Shown here piece after piece: positions 26,910 to 35,346 of a DNA stretch of 64,000 bases. This DNA comes from Lacrimispora sphenoides JCM 1415 (GTDB lineage Bacteria > Bacillota > Clostridia > Lachnospirales > Lachnospiraceae). Position numbers and translations under genes: made by a program. The notes below the pieces were generated by a model. The model was not told the origin of the DNA. It saw nothing but the letters and a program-made list of their open reading frames with translations, and searched no databases. Position 1 is the first letter of the stretch. Each line of letters starts with the position of its first letter. Location of the stretch: assembly GCF_900105615.1 (NCBI RefSeq), contig NZ_LT630003.1:2108001-2172000 (forward strand), given 5' to 3'.

Positions 26910-27662
26910 ATGCTTACTATTTCTAAATTAAGAGCTTATGCAGGTGATAACGAAATCCTCAAGGGGGTAGATTTAACAATAAATCCAGGAGAGACCCATG
27001 TGATCATGGGACCGAACGGTGCGGGGAAATCTACGCTGGCGAGTGTCATCATGGGACATCCGAACTATACGGTGACGGAAGGCCGCATCGTATTTGAAGG
27101 AAAAGACATCACCTGTACCAAAACAGATGAAAGGGCAAGAAGCGGCATCTTTATGACATTTCAAAATCCTGAGGAAGTAGACGGGATCACGGTGGAAAGC
27201 TTTCTGCGCACGGCGCGGTATGCGGTTACCGGTAACAACGAGCGGGCCTGGGACTTCCACAAGGAATTAAAAGAGCTTATGGCGCGTCTGGATTTTGACG
27301 AGAGTTACGCCACAAGGTACTTAAACGTCGGGTTTTCGGGCGGGGAAAAGAAGAAGCATGAAATATTGCAGATGCTGGCGCTTCACCCAAAGCTGGCTAT
27401 TTTGGATGAAACAGATTCCGGCCTGGATGTTGACGCTGTCAAAACGGTATCAGAGGGTGTACGAAGCTATAAAAATGAAGAAAACGCACTGCTGATCATC
27501 ACCCATAGCACGAAAATTTTAGAAAGTATCAATGTTGATATGGTACATATATTGATTGACGGGCAGATTATCAAAACCGGAGATGCCTCGCTGATTGTTG
27601 AGGTGAACCGCAGCGGCTTCACTTCTCTCTCACCTTCCAAAGCGGCTGAGGAGGTGACATGA
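26910..27662 (+). CDS. sufC: Fe-S cluster assembly ATPase SufC
   Basis: 250-residue ABC-type ATPase of the SUF scaffold complex. Walker A GPNGAGKST, signature FSGGEKKK, Walker B LAILDETDSGLD. It energises the SufB-SufD scaffold in the cytoplasm. GGAAGGAGG precedes the ATG; the stop overlaps the sufB start. Confidence 0.96.
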   Translation: MLTISKLRAYAGDNEILKGVDLTINPGETHVIMGPNGAGKSTLASVIMGHPNYTVTEGRIVFEGKDITCTKTDERARSGIFMTFQNPEEVDGITVESFLRTARYAVTGNNERAWDFHKELKELMARLDFDESYATRYLNVGFSGGEKKKHEILQMLALHPKLAILDETDSGLDVDAVKTVSEGVRSYKNEENALLIITHSTKILESINVDMVHILIDGQIIKTGDASLIVEVNRSGFTSLSPSKAAEEVT

Positions 27663-29068
27663 TGGAACGTAAAAAAACACAGGTTGAGGAAATCAACCGT
27701 GACGCCTATGACATTGCAAACCCGGAAAACGCCGCGTATAAAGTAGATAAAGGACTGACTGCGGAAATCGTTACCGATATATCCACAGGAAAAAACGAAC
27801 CGGGCTGGATGTTGGAACACAGGTTACAATCCCTCGCCGTTTATGAACGGCTTCCTCTGCCAAATTGGGGACCAAGCCTTCACGAATTGGATATGAACCA
27901 TATAGTTACCTATGTACGCCCAAATATGGCGATGACGGATGACTGGAACCAGGTTCCCGATGAAATTAAGCAGACATTTGACCGGCTGGGCATCCCCGAA
28001 GCGGAAAAACTGGCGCTCTCAGGCGTGGGTGCACAGTATGATTCTGAGGTTGTTTATCACAGCATTAAAGAAGAGATGCGCCAGCAGGGTGTGATTTACA
28101 CCGATATGGATACCGCACTCCATGAGTACGAGGATATCGTAAAAAAACATTTTATGAAACTGCTACCCGCCACGGCACATAAATTTGCTGCATTGCATGG
28201 TGCGGTCTGGTCGGGCGGGTCCTTTGTCTATGTGCCAAAGGGGGTCGAGGTTCATATGCCGCTGCAATCCTATTTCCGGCTCAACGCGCCGGGAGCCGGT
28301 CAGTTCGAGCATACACTGATTATTCTGGAGGAAGGTGCACGGCTACATTTCATTGAGGGTTGTTCCGCTCCCCGGTATAACGCGCTGAATCTGCACGCCG
28401 GCTGTGTGGAGCTTTATGTGGGGGAAGACGCAACGCTGCGGTATTCTACCATCGAAAACTGGTCGAGGAATATGATGAACCTCAATTCAAAGTGCGCGGC
28501 AGTGGAAAAAAACGGCGCAATTGAGTGGGTTTCCGGTACATTTGGCTCCCATATCACCATGCTGTATCCCAGCAGTATTTTGCGGGGAGAAGGGGCCAGA
28601 AGCGAGTTTACGGGTATCACCTTTGCCGCCGCGGGACAAGAACTGGATACTGGCACTAAGGTGATTCACGCCGCACCGAATACTTCATCCACGGTATCGT
28701 CAAAATCCATCTCCAAAAGCGGCGGGAAAGCCATCTACCGCAGCGCTGTTACTGTTTTGCCCGAGGCGAAAAACAGCAAATCCAGCGTAAGCTGTGAATC
28801 CCTCATGCTGGATAGCGAGAGCCGCTCAGACACAATCCCTGTGATGGATATACGAAATGACGAAGTGGATATCGGACACGAAGCAAAAATCGGTTGCATC
28901 AGTGAGGAAACGGTTTTTTACCTGATGACGAGGGGAATTGACGAAAATGAAGCCAAGGCGCTGATTGTCCGCGGTTTCGTGGAACCTATTACAAAGGAGC
29001 TTCCTTTGGAATACGCCGTGGAAATGAACAGGCTGGTGGCCCTTGAATTTGAGGGCGGCATCGGTTAA
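27659..29068 (+). CDS. sufB: Fe-S cluster scaffold protein SufB
   Basis: 469 residues, the main scaffold on which clusters are built. C-terminal parallel beta-helix with SufB landmarks: CSAPRYNALNLHAGCVEL, SRSDTIPVMDIRNDEVDIGHEA, and the terminal RGIDENEAKALIVRGF helix. Overlaps sufC by 4 bases with GAGGTGA as ribosome binding site. Confidence 0.96.
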   Translation: MMERKKTQVEEINRDAYDIANPENAAYKVDKGLTAEIVTDISTGKNEPGWMLEHRLQSLAVYERLPLPNWGPSLHELDMNHIVTYVRPNMAMTDDWNQVPDEIKQTFDRLGIPEAEKLALSGVGAQYDSEVVYHSIKEEMRQQGVIYTDMDTALHEYEDIVKKHFMKLLPATAHKFAALHGAVWSGGSFVYVPKGVEVHMPLQSYFRLNAPGAGQFEHTLIILEEGARLHFIEGCSAPRYNALNLHAGCVELYVGEDATLRYSTIENWSRNMMNLNSKCAAVEKNGAIEWVSGTFGSHITMLYPSSILRGEGARSEFTGITFAAAGQELDTGTKVIHAAPNTSSTVSSKSISKSGGKAIYRSAVTVLPEAKNSKSSVSCESLMLDSESRSDTIPVMDIRNDEVDIGHEAKIGCISEETVFYLMTRGIDENEAKALIVRGFVEPITKELPLEYAVEMNRLVALEFEGGIG

Positions 29069-29080
29069 GAGGAGGTTGGC

Positions 29081-30166
29081 ATGAATCATACATTAGAAAG
29101 GCTCAATAAGCTGCAGGTTTCAACATGGAACATGCTCAAAATAAACGATACGTCCGTAGCGATCGATCTTGACGGTATGCCCGCCTATACCGGGAATCCA
29201 CTGCAAAAGAATTATTCCGGGTTACGGATCAGCCGTGAACCTGCATTGGAAGTAACAGAAAATCCTCCGGCCAGCCTTCGTGATATCAAAGGATACGCAG
29301 CGGCGTTCTGCAATTACCGCCTGTATATCACGATCCCGGCAGGGTTCGTGGCAAAGGAACCGATCATGCTGGACTTTCATCTCGACGGCAGCAACGCTTT
29401 CCTGTCGGATGAGTTGATTATCTGCGCGGAAGCCGGAAGCAGCGCTACCCTAGTGATCAGGTATGCGTCTGACGGCGGTGCAAACTGTTTCCACTGCGGA
29501 TACACATCGCTTCATGTAAATGCAGACGCAAATATCACGCTGATAAAGGCGCAAAGATTGGCGGAGAATCATACAGGCGTTGACGCAACAGAGGTAAACG
29601 TAGATGCAGGTGCAGCCGCCCATGTAGTTCTGATTGAAGGAGGGGCAGAAAAATCCGTTTCCGGCTGCAGCGTCCAGTTAGCAGGAAATGGCGCATCCGC
29701 TGATTTAGACGGCGCTTATGCCGTAAACCGCGAAAGGGCGCTAGATTTCAATTACCGTATTGAATACAAGGCCAAAAATACGCAGGGTAATATCAACATC
29801 CGGGGCGCGCTGTTTGACAAGGCACACAAAACGGCAAAAAGCACGCTTGATTTTCTTCCTGGTGCGGCAGGAGCAAAAGGCCGGGAAGAAGAAAGCGTAA
29901 TGGTACTCGGTTCTGATACGATCAATCTTTCCGCACCGTTACTCTTGTGCGGCGAAGATGACGTGGAAGGGCAGCACGCCACCACCACCGGAAAAATTGA
30001 CGAGAACAAGCTATTTTACCTGATGAGCCGCGGTATAGAAAAAAGAGAGGCACGTAAGCTGATTGCAATGGCGTCATTCAATTCTGTTTTGGAAAACATA
30101 GTGCCAGACAGCTTGCGGGAAGATATTTCCTTATTCATTCAGGAGGTGCTGGACAATGCGAACTAA
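29081..30166 (+). CDS. sufD: Fe-S cluster assembly protein SufD
   Basis: 361 residues, paralogue and partner of SufB. C-terminal SUF beta-helix domain ends with LSAPLLLCGEDDVEGQHATTTG and a RGIEKREARKLI helix. Shorter than E. coli SufD (about 420) because the N-terminal part is reduced, as in other Firmicutes. Overlaps the sufS start by 11 bases. Confidence 0.93.
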   Translation: MNHTLERLNKLQVSTWNMLKINDTSVAIDLDGMPAYTGNPLQKNYSGLRISREPALEVTENPPASLRDIKGYAAAFCNYRLYITIPAGFVAKEPIMLDFHLDGSNAFLSDELIICAEAGSSATLVIRYASDGGANCFHCGYTSLHVNADANITLIKAQRLAENHTGVDATEVNVDAGAAAHVVLIEGGAEKSVSGCSVQLAGNGASADLDGAYAVNRERALDFNYRIEYKAKNTQGNINIRGALFDKAHKTAKSTLDFLPGAAGAKGREEESVMVLGSDTINLSAPLLLCGEDDVEGQHATTTGKIDENKLFYLMSRGIEKREARKLIAMASFNSVLENIVPDSLREDISLFIQEVLDNAN

Positions 30167-31388
30167 CTACTCAGAGGATTTTCCTCTGCTTAAAAACAGC
30201 ACGGTAAACGGAAAAAGACTGGTCTATCTTGACAACGCTGCTACCACTCAAAAGCCCACACAGGTGATTGAATCCTTGAGAAAATATTATGAACAGTATA
30301 ACGCCAACCCCCATCGCGGGGCATATCCCTTAAGCGAGAAGGCAACGGAGCTTTACGAAACCGCACGGGATAAGGTAGCGGGCTTCATAGGCGCGGGTAG
30401 TACAGAGGAAGTCGTGTTTACGAAAGGAACCACCGAATCCCTCAATCTCGTGGCTGGCATTTATGGTATGGATGTCCTCCAGGAAAACGATGAGATTTTG
30501 ATCTCCATCGCGGAACATCACAGTAATTTAATCCCGTGGCAGACTGTGGCAAAAGCAAAAGGCGCACGGCTTAGATATCTTTACACCGATGAAAACGGAA
30601 AGCTGAAACCGGAAGAAATTGCCGCGAACATCACCTCCCGGACCAGGATCGTCGCTGTCGCACAGGTTTCTAACGTATTAGGAATCGTCAATCCGATTGG
30701 GGAACTCATCAAAAGGGCCCATGAGGCCGGCGCAGTTGTCGTTTTGGACGCGGCGCAGAGCATACCCCACATGCCGGTCAACGCGCAGGCATTGGATGTA
30801 GATTTTCTGGCTTTTTCGGGTCATAAGCTGTACGCTCCCATGGGGATCGGTGTCTTATACGCAAAAAAAGAGCATTGGAGCAAAATGCAGCCGCTGCTCT
30901 TTGGCGGCGGGATGGTGGACGTTGTGAGCGAGCAGACTGCCACCTTCATGGACGGCCCCGCGAAATTTGAGGGCGGTACACAAAACGTGGAGGGTGCAGT
31001 TGGCCTGCACTCTGCAATTGATTACTTGGAAACTATCGGTTATAAGCAGATTGAAGAGGTTGAACATGAGCTGACTGGGTATGCGCTTGCACAGCTTAAT
31101 ACTATGCCCCATGTTACCGTTTACGGCAGGGAAAGCGGCTCTAACCGCACGGGCGTCATTTCCTTTAATATTGACGGGGCGCATCCCCATGATGTATCGA
31201 CAATACTCAGTGCGGATGGCGTGGCAATACGTTCAGGGCATCATTGCGCTCATCCGCTGATGAGGCATATGGGCGTAAACGCCACTTGCCGTGCCAGCCT
31301 GTGCTTTTACAATACCAAAGAGGATATCGATGTTTTGATAGAATCCTTAAGCAAGGTCAGGGAGGTGTTGAAACTTGGAACTAAATGA
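30156..31388 (+). CDS. sufS: Cysteine desulfurase SufS
   Basis: 410-residue PLP enzyme that takes sulfur from cysteine for cluster assembly. PLP lysine K224 in SGHKLYAP and persulfide cysteine C364 in RSGHHCAHP, both in place. Group II desulfurase, which requires the SufU partner encoded next. AGGAGG lies just before the start inside sufD. Confidence 0.96.
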   Translation: MRTNYSEDFPLLKNSTVNGKRLVYLDNAATTQKPTQVIESLRKYYEQYNANPHRGAYPLSEKATELYETARDKVAGFIGAGSTEEVVFTKGTTESLNLVAGIYGMDVLQENDEILISIAEHHSNLIPWQTVAKAKGARLRYLYTDENGKLKPEEIAANITSRTRIVAVAQVSNVLGIVNPIGELIKRAHEAGAVVVLDAAQSIPHMPVNAQALDVDFLAFSGHKLYAPMGIGVLYAKKEHWSKMQPLLFGGGMVDVVSEQTATFMDGPAKFEGGTQNVEGAVGLHSAIDYLETIGYKQIEEVEHELTGYALAQLNTMPHVTVYGRESGSNRTGVISFNIDGAHPHDVSTILSADGVAIRSGHHCAHPLMRHMGVNATCRASLCFYNTKEDIDVLIESLSKVREVLKLGTK

Positions 31389-31809
31389 GATTTATACGGA
31401 AATAATCACCGAACATAGCACATCCACAAGAAACCGCCGCCATCTGGAACAGGCCAGCGTTAGCCTGGCAGGGAAAAATCCAAGCTGCGGGGATGAAATA
31501 GAACTTGAGCTGCTGATCGACCATGGCCGGATCACGGACGCCTCCTATACCGGCACAGGCTGCGCGATTTCCCAGGCATCAGCTTCCATGATGGTTGACT
31601 TGATAAAAGGAAAGTCTCTCTCTGAGGCAAAATACCTCGCGGAATTGTTTACCGCGATGATACAGCGTAAAACTACAAATGACAAGGACTTAGAACCGCT
31701 TGAAGAAGCAGCCGCATTGAAAAGCATTTCTAATCTGCCCGCGCGGGTAAAGTGTGCAGCCATGCCATGGCACACTCTTGAAACAGCCGTAGAGGTTTCT
31801 GATACTTAA
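31375..31809 (+). CDS. sufU: Zinc-dependent sulfurtransferase SufU
   Basis: 144 residues; accepts sulfur from SufS. Zinc ligands C38, D40, C63 and C127 (PSCGDE, GTGCAISQ, RVKCAAM). The start is a TTG at 31375 with GGAGGTG 7 bases upstream, overlapping sufS. Last gene of the operon; a strong terminator follows. Confidence 0.94.
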   Translation: MELNEIYTEIITEHSTSTRNRRHLEQASVSLAGKNPSCGDEIELELLIDHGRITDASYTGTGCAISQASASMMVDLIKGKSLSEAKYLAELFTAMIQRKTTNDKDLEPLEEAAALKSISNLPARVKCAAMPWHTLETAVEVSDT

Positions 31810-31840
31810 TAGCTTCCCAGATGTGCAGTGCCTGAAGTAC

Positions 31841-31875
31841 GAAATGCCGCAAACCCTAAGGGTTTGCGGCATTTC
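31841..31875 (+). terminator. Terminator of the suf operon
   Basis: Perfect 16-bp stem (GAAATGCCGCAAACCC and its complement) with a TAA loop, followed by TTTCT. The 5' side is A-rich, so it may also serve the convergent rsiV gene. Confidence 0.85.
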
Positions 31876-31922
31876 TTTCTGCATACTTGCTGTCATCAGG
31901 AACTAGGTTCCAGATCTATCAT

Positions 31923-32792
31923 TTAAAATCCTGTCACATCTTTTGGTATGGTAAACTCAACTGCGCCCATGTATCCCGGCGCCACTTCATATTCGTCAAA
32001 TACGATTACGATTTCACCATTCTCATTAAAATAAAAGCTTTCATCCCCGGTGATCAGGTTAAATTCATCCACGTAATCCTCTCCCGTATTATAAAAGTAC
32101 ATCTTGGAATCATCCGCAGCCATCTGCTCTTCCATCTGTTTTTTGATGTTATCGCTGATGGCAGTAATGTAGTCGGCCTTATCCTTCATCAGATCCTTTA
32201 AAGACACCACATTTCCTGTTTCTTTATCAATGGTAAAGATCTTTACATACTCCGCTCCGCTGGCCATGATAACGGTTGTATTGATCCGCAGGGAGAGGTA
32301 CTTTTCGTTGTCTGTCACAACATCATAGCTGGAGGTCACGGAATAGTGGCCATCTCCAACCTGATCACCTGCCACCTGTTTTTCATATTCCGCAATCAGC
32401 TGATTGGCATAGTCTTCGATGGAACGGTTAACCTTTACATTATCCTTTTCATTGATGGAAACCTTTGGGATATCTATTTTAGCCTCATAATTATTATTGG
32501 TATCCTCAAAGGTACGGAATGTAACAACCTTTGCGATTGCGCCTAAAACCGGGATTTCTTCCATGGCATTGGCAGTAACCGGGCTGGCATTTGCCATAAT
32601 TACAATAGCTGCCATCGCTGCTGCCGCTGATATACCTGTTCTTTTTGTCAATTTCATCATCTTCGTTATCCTCTTTTCTTTTTTTGCTCTCTCAATTCCT
32701 GCCGCCACGCCTGCTCGGGCAGCCTCCGGCACAGGAATATTATGGTAACTATCTTTCATTCTTAACAGTCTTTCCTCATCACTGCGTTCCAT
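31923..32792 (-). CDS. rsiV: RsiV-type anti-sigma factor
   Basis: 289 residues. N-terminal cytoplasmic segment (1-50) that would hold the sigma factor, one membrane span at about 52-70, then an extracytoplasmic DUF4163/DUF3298 domain. In Bacillus and Clostridioides RsiV binds lysozyme, is cleaved, and releases SigV to switch on lysozyme resistance. The gene follows its ECF sigma factor by 20 bases. Assignment rests on domain order and pairing; lysozyme sensing in this species is inferred. Confidence 0.85.
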   Translation of the reverse strand: MERSDEERLLRMKDSYHNIPVPEAARAGVAAGIERAKKEKRITKMMKLTKRTGISAAAAMAAIVIMANASPVTANAMEEIPVLGAIAKVVTFRTFEDTNNNYEAKIDIPKVSINEKDNVKVNRSIEDYANQLIAEYEKQVAGDQVGDGHYSVTSSYDVVTDNEKYLSLRINTTVIMASGAEYVKIFTIDKETGNVVSLKDLMKDKADYITAISDNIKKQMEEQMAADDSKMYFYNTGEDYVDEFNLITGDESFYFNENGEIVIVFDEYEVAPGYMGAVEFTIPKDVTGF

Positions 32793-32812
32793 AATAACTG
32801 CTCCTTTCTATC

Positions 32813-33292
32813 CTAAGTAACCTCTGGTTCCAATATGATCTTCAGTTTCTTCAGCGCCCGGTAAAGCCTGGCTTTTACGGTGCTCACGTTCATCTCCAGA
32901 ATTTGAGCGATTTCTTCCAGTTTCCATTCCTCCATATATTTCAAAATCACGATTATACGATCCTTTTCCTCTAAAGAACTTAAAAGCTCCAAGGGGTCAT
33001 CTTCCTTATAGCTGTCTTCATGTGGAATCTCAACCTCATCAAAGCTTACGCTTTCCTTTTTCTGCTTCCTTAAAAAGTCAATGGATGCATTTATAACGAT
33101 CCGGTGAATCCAGGTCGACAGATATATTTCTTCTTTCAGTTTCCTGCATTCCTTAATTACCCGGTATGCACTCTCCTGAACGATATCCAAGGCATCCTGT
33201 TCATTTTTTACATAGCTGTACGCAAGCCGGTAATAAGATTCATAATTTTTCAAAAGGATTCGTTCTGCCTCTTCTTCAATCTTTTGTTTCAT
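32813..33292 (-). CDS. sigV: ECF RNA polymerase sigma factor, SigV type
   Basis: 159 residues with region 2 (YSYVKNEQDALDIVQESA) and region 4 (WKLEEIAQILEMNVSTVKARLYRA). Binds the membrane anti-sigma factor encoded downstream. An ECF-type promoter (33324-33350) precedes it, indicating autoregulation. Confidence 0.9.
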   Translation of the reverse strand: MKQKIEEEAERILLKNYESYYRLAYSYVKNEQDALDIVQESAYRVIKECRKLKEEIYLSTWIHRIVINASIDFLRKQKKESVSFDEVEIPHEDSYKEDDPLELLSSLEEKDRIIVILKYMEEWKLEEIAQILEMNVSTVKARLYRALKKLKIILEPEVT

Positions 33293-33323
33293 TTCTTCCT
33301 CCTCTCTGGGGTTCTATCTATTA

Positions 33324-33350
33324 GACGTATTATAACTCAAAAAAGTTTCA
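33324..33350 (-). promoter_or_regulatory. ECF promoter of the sigV-rsiV operon
   Basis: Minus strand TGAAAC, 17 bases, CGTC: the consensus of extracytoplasmic sigma factors of the SigV group. Confidence 0.7.
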
Positions 33351-33388
33351 TTATTTACAAAAAAAGGAAAGACTTTATTTTTAATATA

Positions 33389-33429
33389 AACAGAGCAGGG
33401 TATATAATTTCTATATACTCTGCTCTGTT
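33389..33429 (-). terminator. Hairpin after sigE
   Basis: AACAGAGCAG-x-GTATATA pairs with TATATAC-x-CTGCTCTGTT, one mismatch, about 17 bp. The downstream U-run is weak. Confidence 0.6.
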
Positions 33430-33441
33430 AAGTTTGCCTTC

Positions 33442-34182
33442 TTACTCAAACCGCACTATTTCTTTTTTTAACCTCTTCATAATTTTCTTTTCCAGCCTGG
33501 ATATATAGGACTGGGAGATCCCCAGTAAATCCGCAACCTCTTTCTGGGTCATTTCCTCTCCTTCCTCATCTGTGAGTCCAAACCGCAGCTCTACGATCTT
33601 TCTCTCCCTTGGGCTTAACCGGCTGATGGCTGTATTTAAAAGGTTCCGTTCCACCTCGGTTTCTAAATCCTTATAGATGACGTCTTCCTCGGTTCCGAGA
33701 ATATCTGATAAAAGGAGCTCGTTCCCATCCCAATCCACGTTCAAAGGCTCGTCAATGGAAACCTCCATCTTGGTCTTGTTATTCCGGCGCAGGTACATGA
33801 GTATTTCATTTTCAATGCAGCGGGAGGCATAGGTGGCCAATTTAATGTTTTTATTTGGATTAAACGTATTGATAGCCTTAATGAGTCCAATGGTACCTAT
33901 GGAAATTAAATCCTCCACCCCAACACTGGTATTATCAAACTTCTTCGCTATGTATACCACAAGACGGAGATTATGTTCAATCAACTCTGATTTTGCTCTC
34001 TGATCATCATCACTGCCAAGGAGCGCAATAATCTGTGCTTCTTTTTCATTGTCCAGAGGCGGAGGAAGAATATCAGCTCCTCCTATGTAATGAACCTCCC
34101 CCTGTGACGGCATCATCAATGTTTTAAATGTTGGAATTGCCTTAAACTGGAAACGGTTTGGTACGGATACTTTTATAATCAT
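33442..34182 (-). CDS. sigE: Sporulation sigma factor SigE (pro-sigma-E)
   Basis: 246 residues: mother-cell sigma factor made as an inactive precursor with an N-terminal pro-sequence (about residues 1-40), removed by SpoIIGA. Regions 2 ([31 protein letters not shown]) and 4 ([24 protein letters not shown]) are present. AAAGGAG precedes the ATG at 34182. It follows spoIIGA directly. Confidence 0.95.
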   Translation of the reverse strand: MIIKVSVPNRFQFKAIPTFKTLMMPSQGEVHYIGGADILPPPLDNEKEAQIIALLGSDDDQRAKSELIEHNLRLVVYIAKKFDNTSVGVEDLISIGTIGLIKAINTFNPNKNIKLATYASRCIENEILMYLRRNNKTKMEVSIDEPLNVDWDGNELLLSDILGTEEDVIYKDLETEVERNLLNTAISRLSPRERKIVELRFGLTDEEGEEMTQKEVADLLGISQSYISRLEKKIMKRLKKEIVRFE

Positions 34183-34209
34183 TGATACTCTCTCCTTTAC
34201 TTCGTTCAC

Positions 34210-35046
34210 TCACTCTTCATGCAGCAGCATCTGATATTCTCCATTTACGGATAATGTCTTTTTGCTTACGGCCACCAGAGGCCTTTCAATCACCTTCACT
34301 TCATCCCCTTGACGTACCTCCATCTCATCCAAAAAGATTCCGGGCAGCATACCGTCACTTTTCCCAACGCTACCGTAGGGAATGTAGACAACCTCCGACA
34401 CACTTTCGCAAAGCTCCCGGACAGCCTCATAAGTCACAACATGGACGGCCCGACGGCTTACCGGTTCATACAGTCTGTTTCCTGTATCAAGCAGAGCCGT
34501 TACTACCTTTTTCTTTCCTCTGTAATGCATGGTAACTTCATAAAAATTGTTCTTTCCCTTTAGCATGGCGGTAATCTGCCGCAGAAAGCAGCGGATTCCG
34601 AAGTAAGTACCCGCCGCAATAAAAATCAACCGGTAAAAGGGTATGGCTTTCTGACCATTTCCTCTAAGAATCTGTTCTATATAATAGCCGGCCTTCGTAT
34701 GCTGATATAGGGCATCCATTATGCCTGCCGTTGTTACTGCAGCCAGATAAAGAGCACATACTGCTTTCCCTATTTCCTTTGGTCTTTTTACGTCGAAAGC
34801 CGTCATCACCATCAGGGTGCTCACCGCCAGATAGGTTATTACCATCTCAAGCCACAGGGGTAAAAATGGAAAAGCGGCAGCAAACACAGCCCAAGCTGCC
34901 CCCAAAATAGCCCCGAGAATCATTCTCCACCATATGAGACGATACTTCATCCCCCGTCTGACAATGGATAATACCAGGAAATCCATGGCAAAATTAGTTA
35001 AGAACAATACATCAATATACAGGTTTATTTCCGTCGCCGCTTTCAC
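34210..35046 (-). CDS. spoIIGA: Pro-sigma-E processing protease SpoIIGA
   Basis: About 278 residues. Five hydrophobic spans in the N-terminal half, then a cytoplasmic aspartic-protease domain with the active-site motif LLDTGN. It sits in the septum and cleaves pro-SigE upon a signal from the forespore. The start is uncertain: transcription seems to begin near 35058, which excludes the ATG at 35103. The GTG at 35046 is the only canonical start left before the first span, yet it overlaps the GGGAGGTG sequence that looks like a ribosome binding site. Confidence 0.9.
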   Translation of the reverse strand: MKAATEINLYIDVLFLTNFAMDFLVLSIVRRGMKYRLIWWRMILGAILGAAWAVFAAAFPFLPLWLEMVITYLAVSTLMVMTAFDVKRPKEIGKAVCALYLAAVTTAGIMDALYQHTKAGYYIEQILRGNGQKAIPFYRLIFIAAGTYFGIRCFLRQITAMLKGKNNFYEVTMHYRGKKKVVTALLDTGNRLYEPVSRRAVHVVTYEAVRELCESVSEVVYIPYGSVGKSDGMLPGIFLDEMEVRQGDEVKVIERPLVAVSKKTLSVNGEYQMLLHEE

Positions 35047-35064
35047 CTCCCGCCCTGTACGAAC

Positions 35065-35097
35065 ATTATAGCCAGTAAGCCATTCAGAATTTGTCAA
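35065..35097 (-). promoter_or_regulatory. spoIIG promoter with long spacer and Spo0A-like box
   Basis: Minus strand TTGACA (35092-35097), 21 bases, TATAAT (35065-35070). The Bacillus subtilis spoIIG promoter is known for a 22-base spacer and Spo0A activation. TTTGTCAAA on the plus strand overlaps the -35 and resembles a Spo0A box; TTTTGTCCA (35186) and TTTGTC-type sites (35211-35225) lie upstream. Confidence 0.65.
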
Positions 35098-35260
35098 AAC
35101 CATGGGGATGATTCCAATTTTTTATCGCCTTTTTCCATCCTGCCACGGCATTTGCCGACAGATTCTTACAGACCACACGTTCCCCTTTTGTCCATTCCTC
35201 TTCTCTTCCTGACAAATGGACAAAAATCAAAAAGGACGCTTTCTCCCATGGCTGCGCAAC

Positions 35261-35306
35261 AAAAAACAGCCGGCCACAGCATTTTCTGCCATGTTCGACT
35301 GTTTTT
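35261..35306 (-). terminator. Terminator of valS
   Basis: AAAAACAGTCG and CGGCTGTTTTTT pair (with a G-U) around an imperfect inner stem, then TTTTTT on the minus strand. Confidence 0.7.
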
Positions 35307-35346
35307 CACATTCTATTTAAGATTGTCGATTTTCCAAGATGGGGAT

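Noticed and set aside
35281..35330. Spo0A boxes containing GTCGAA upstream of spoIIGA
   Set aside because: The clearest one is part of the valS terminator stem, so it is better explained by that hairpin.
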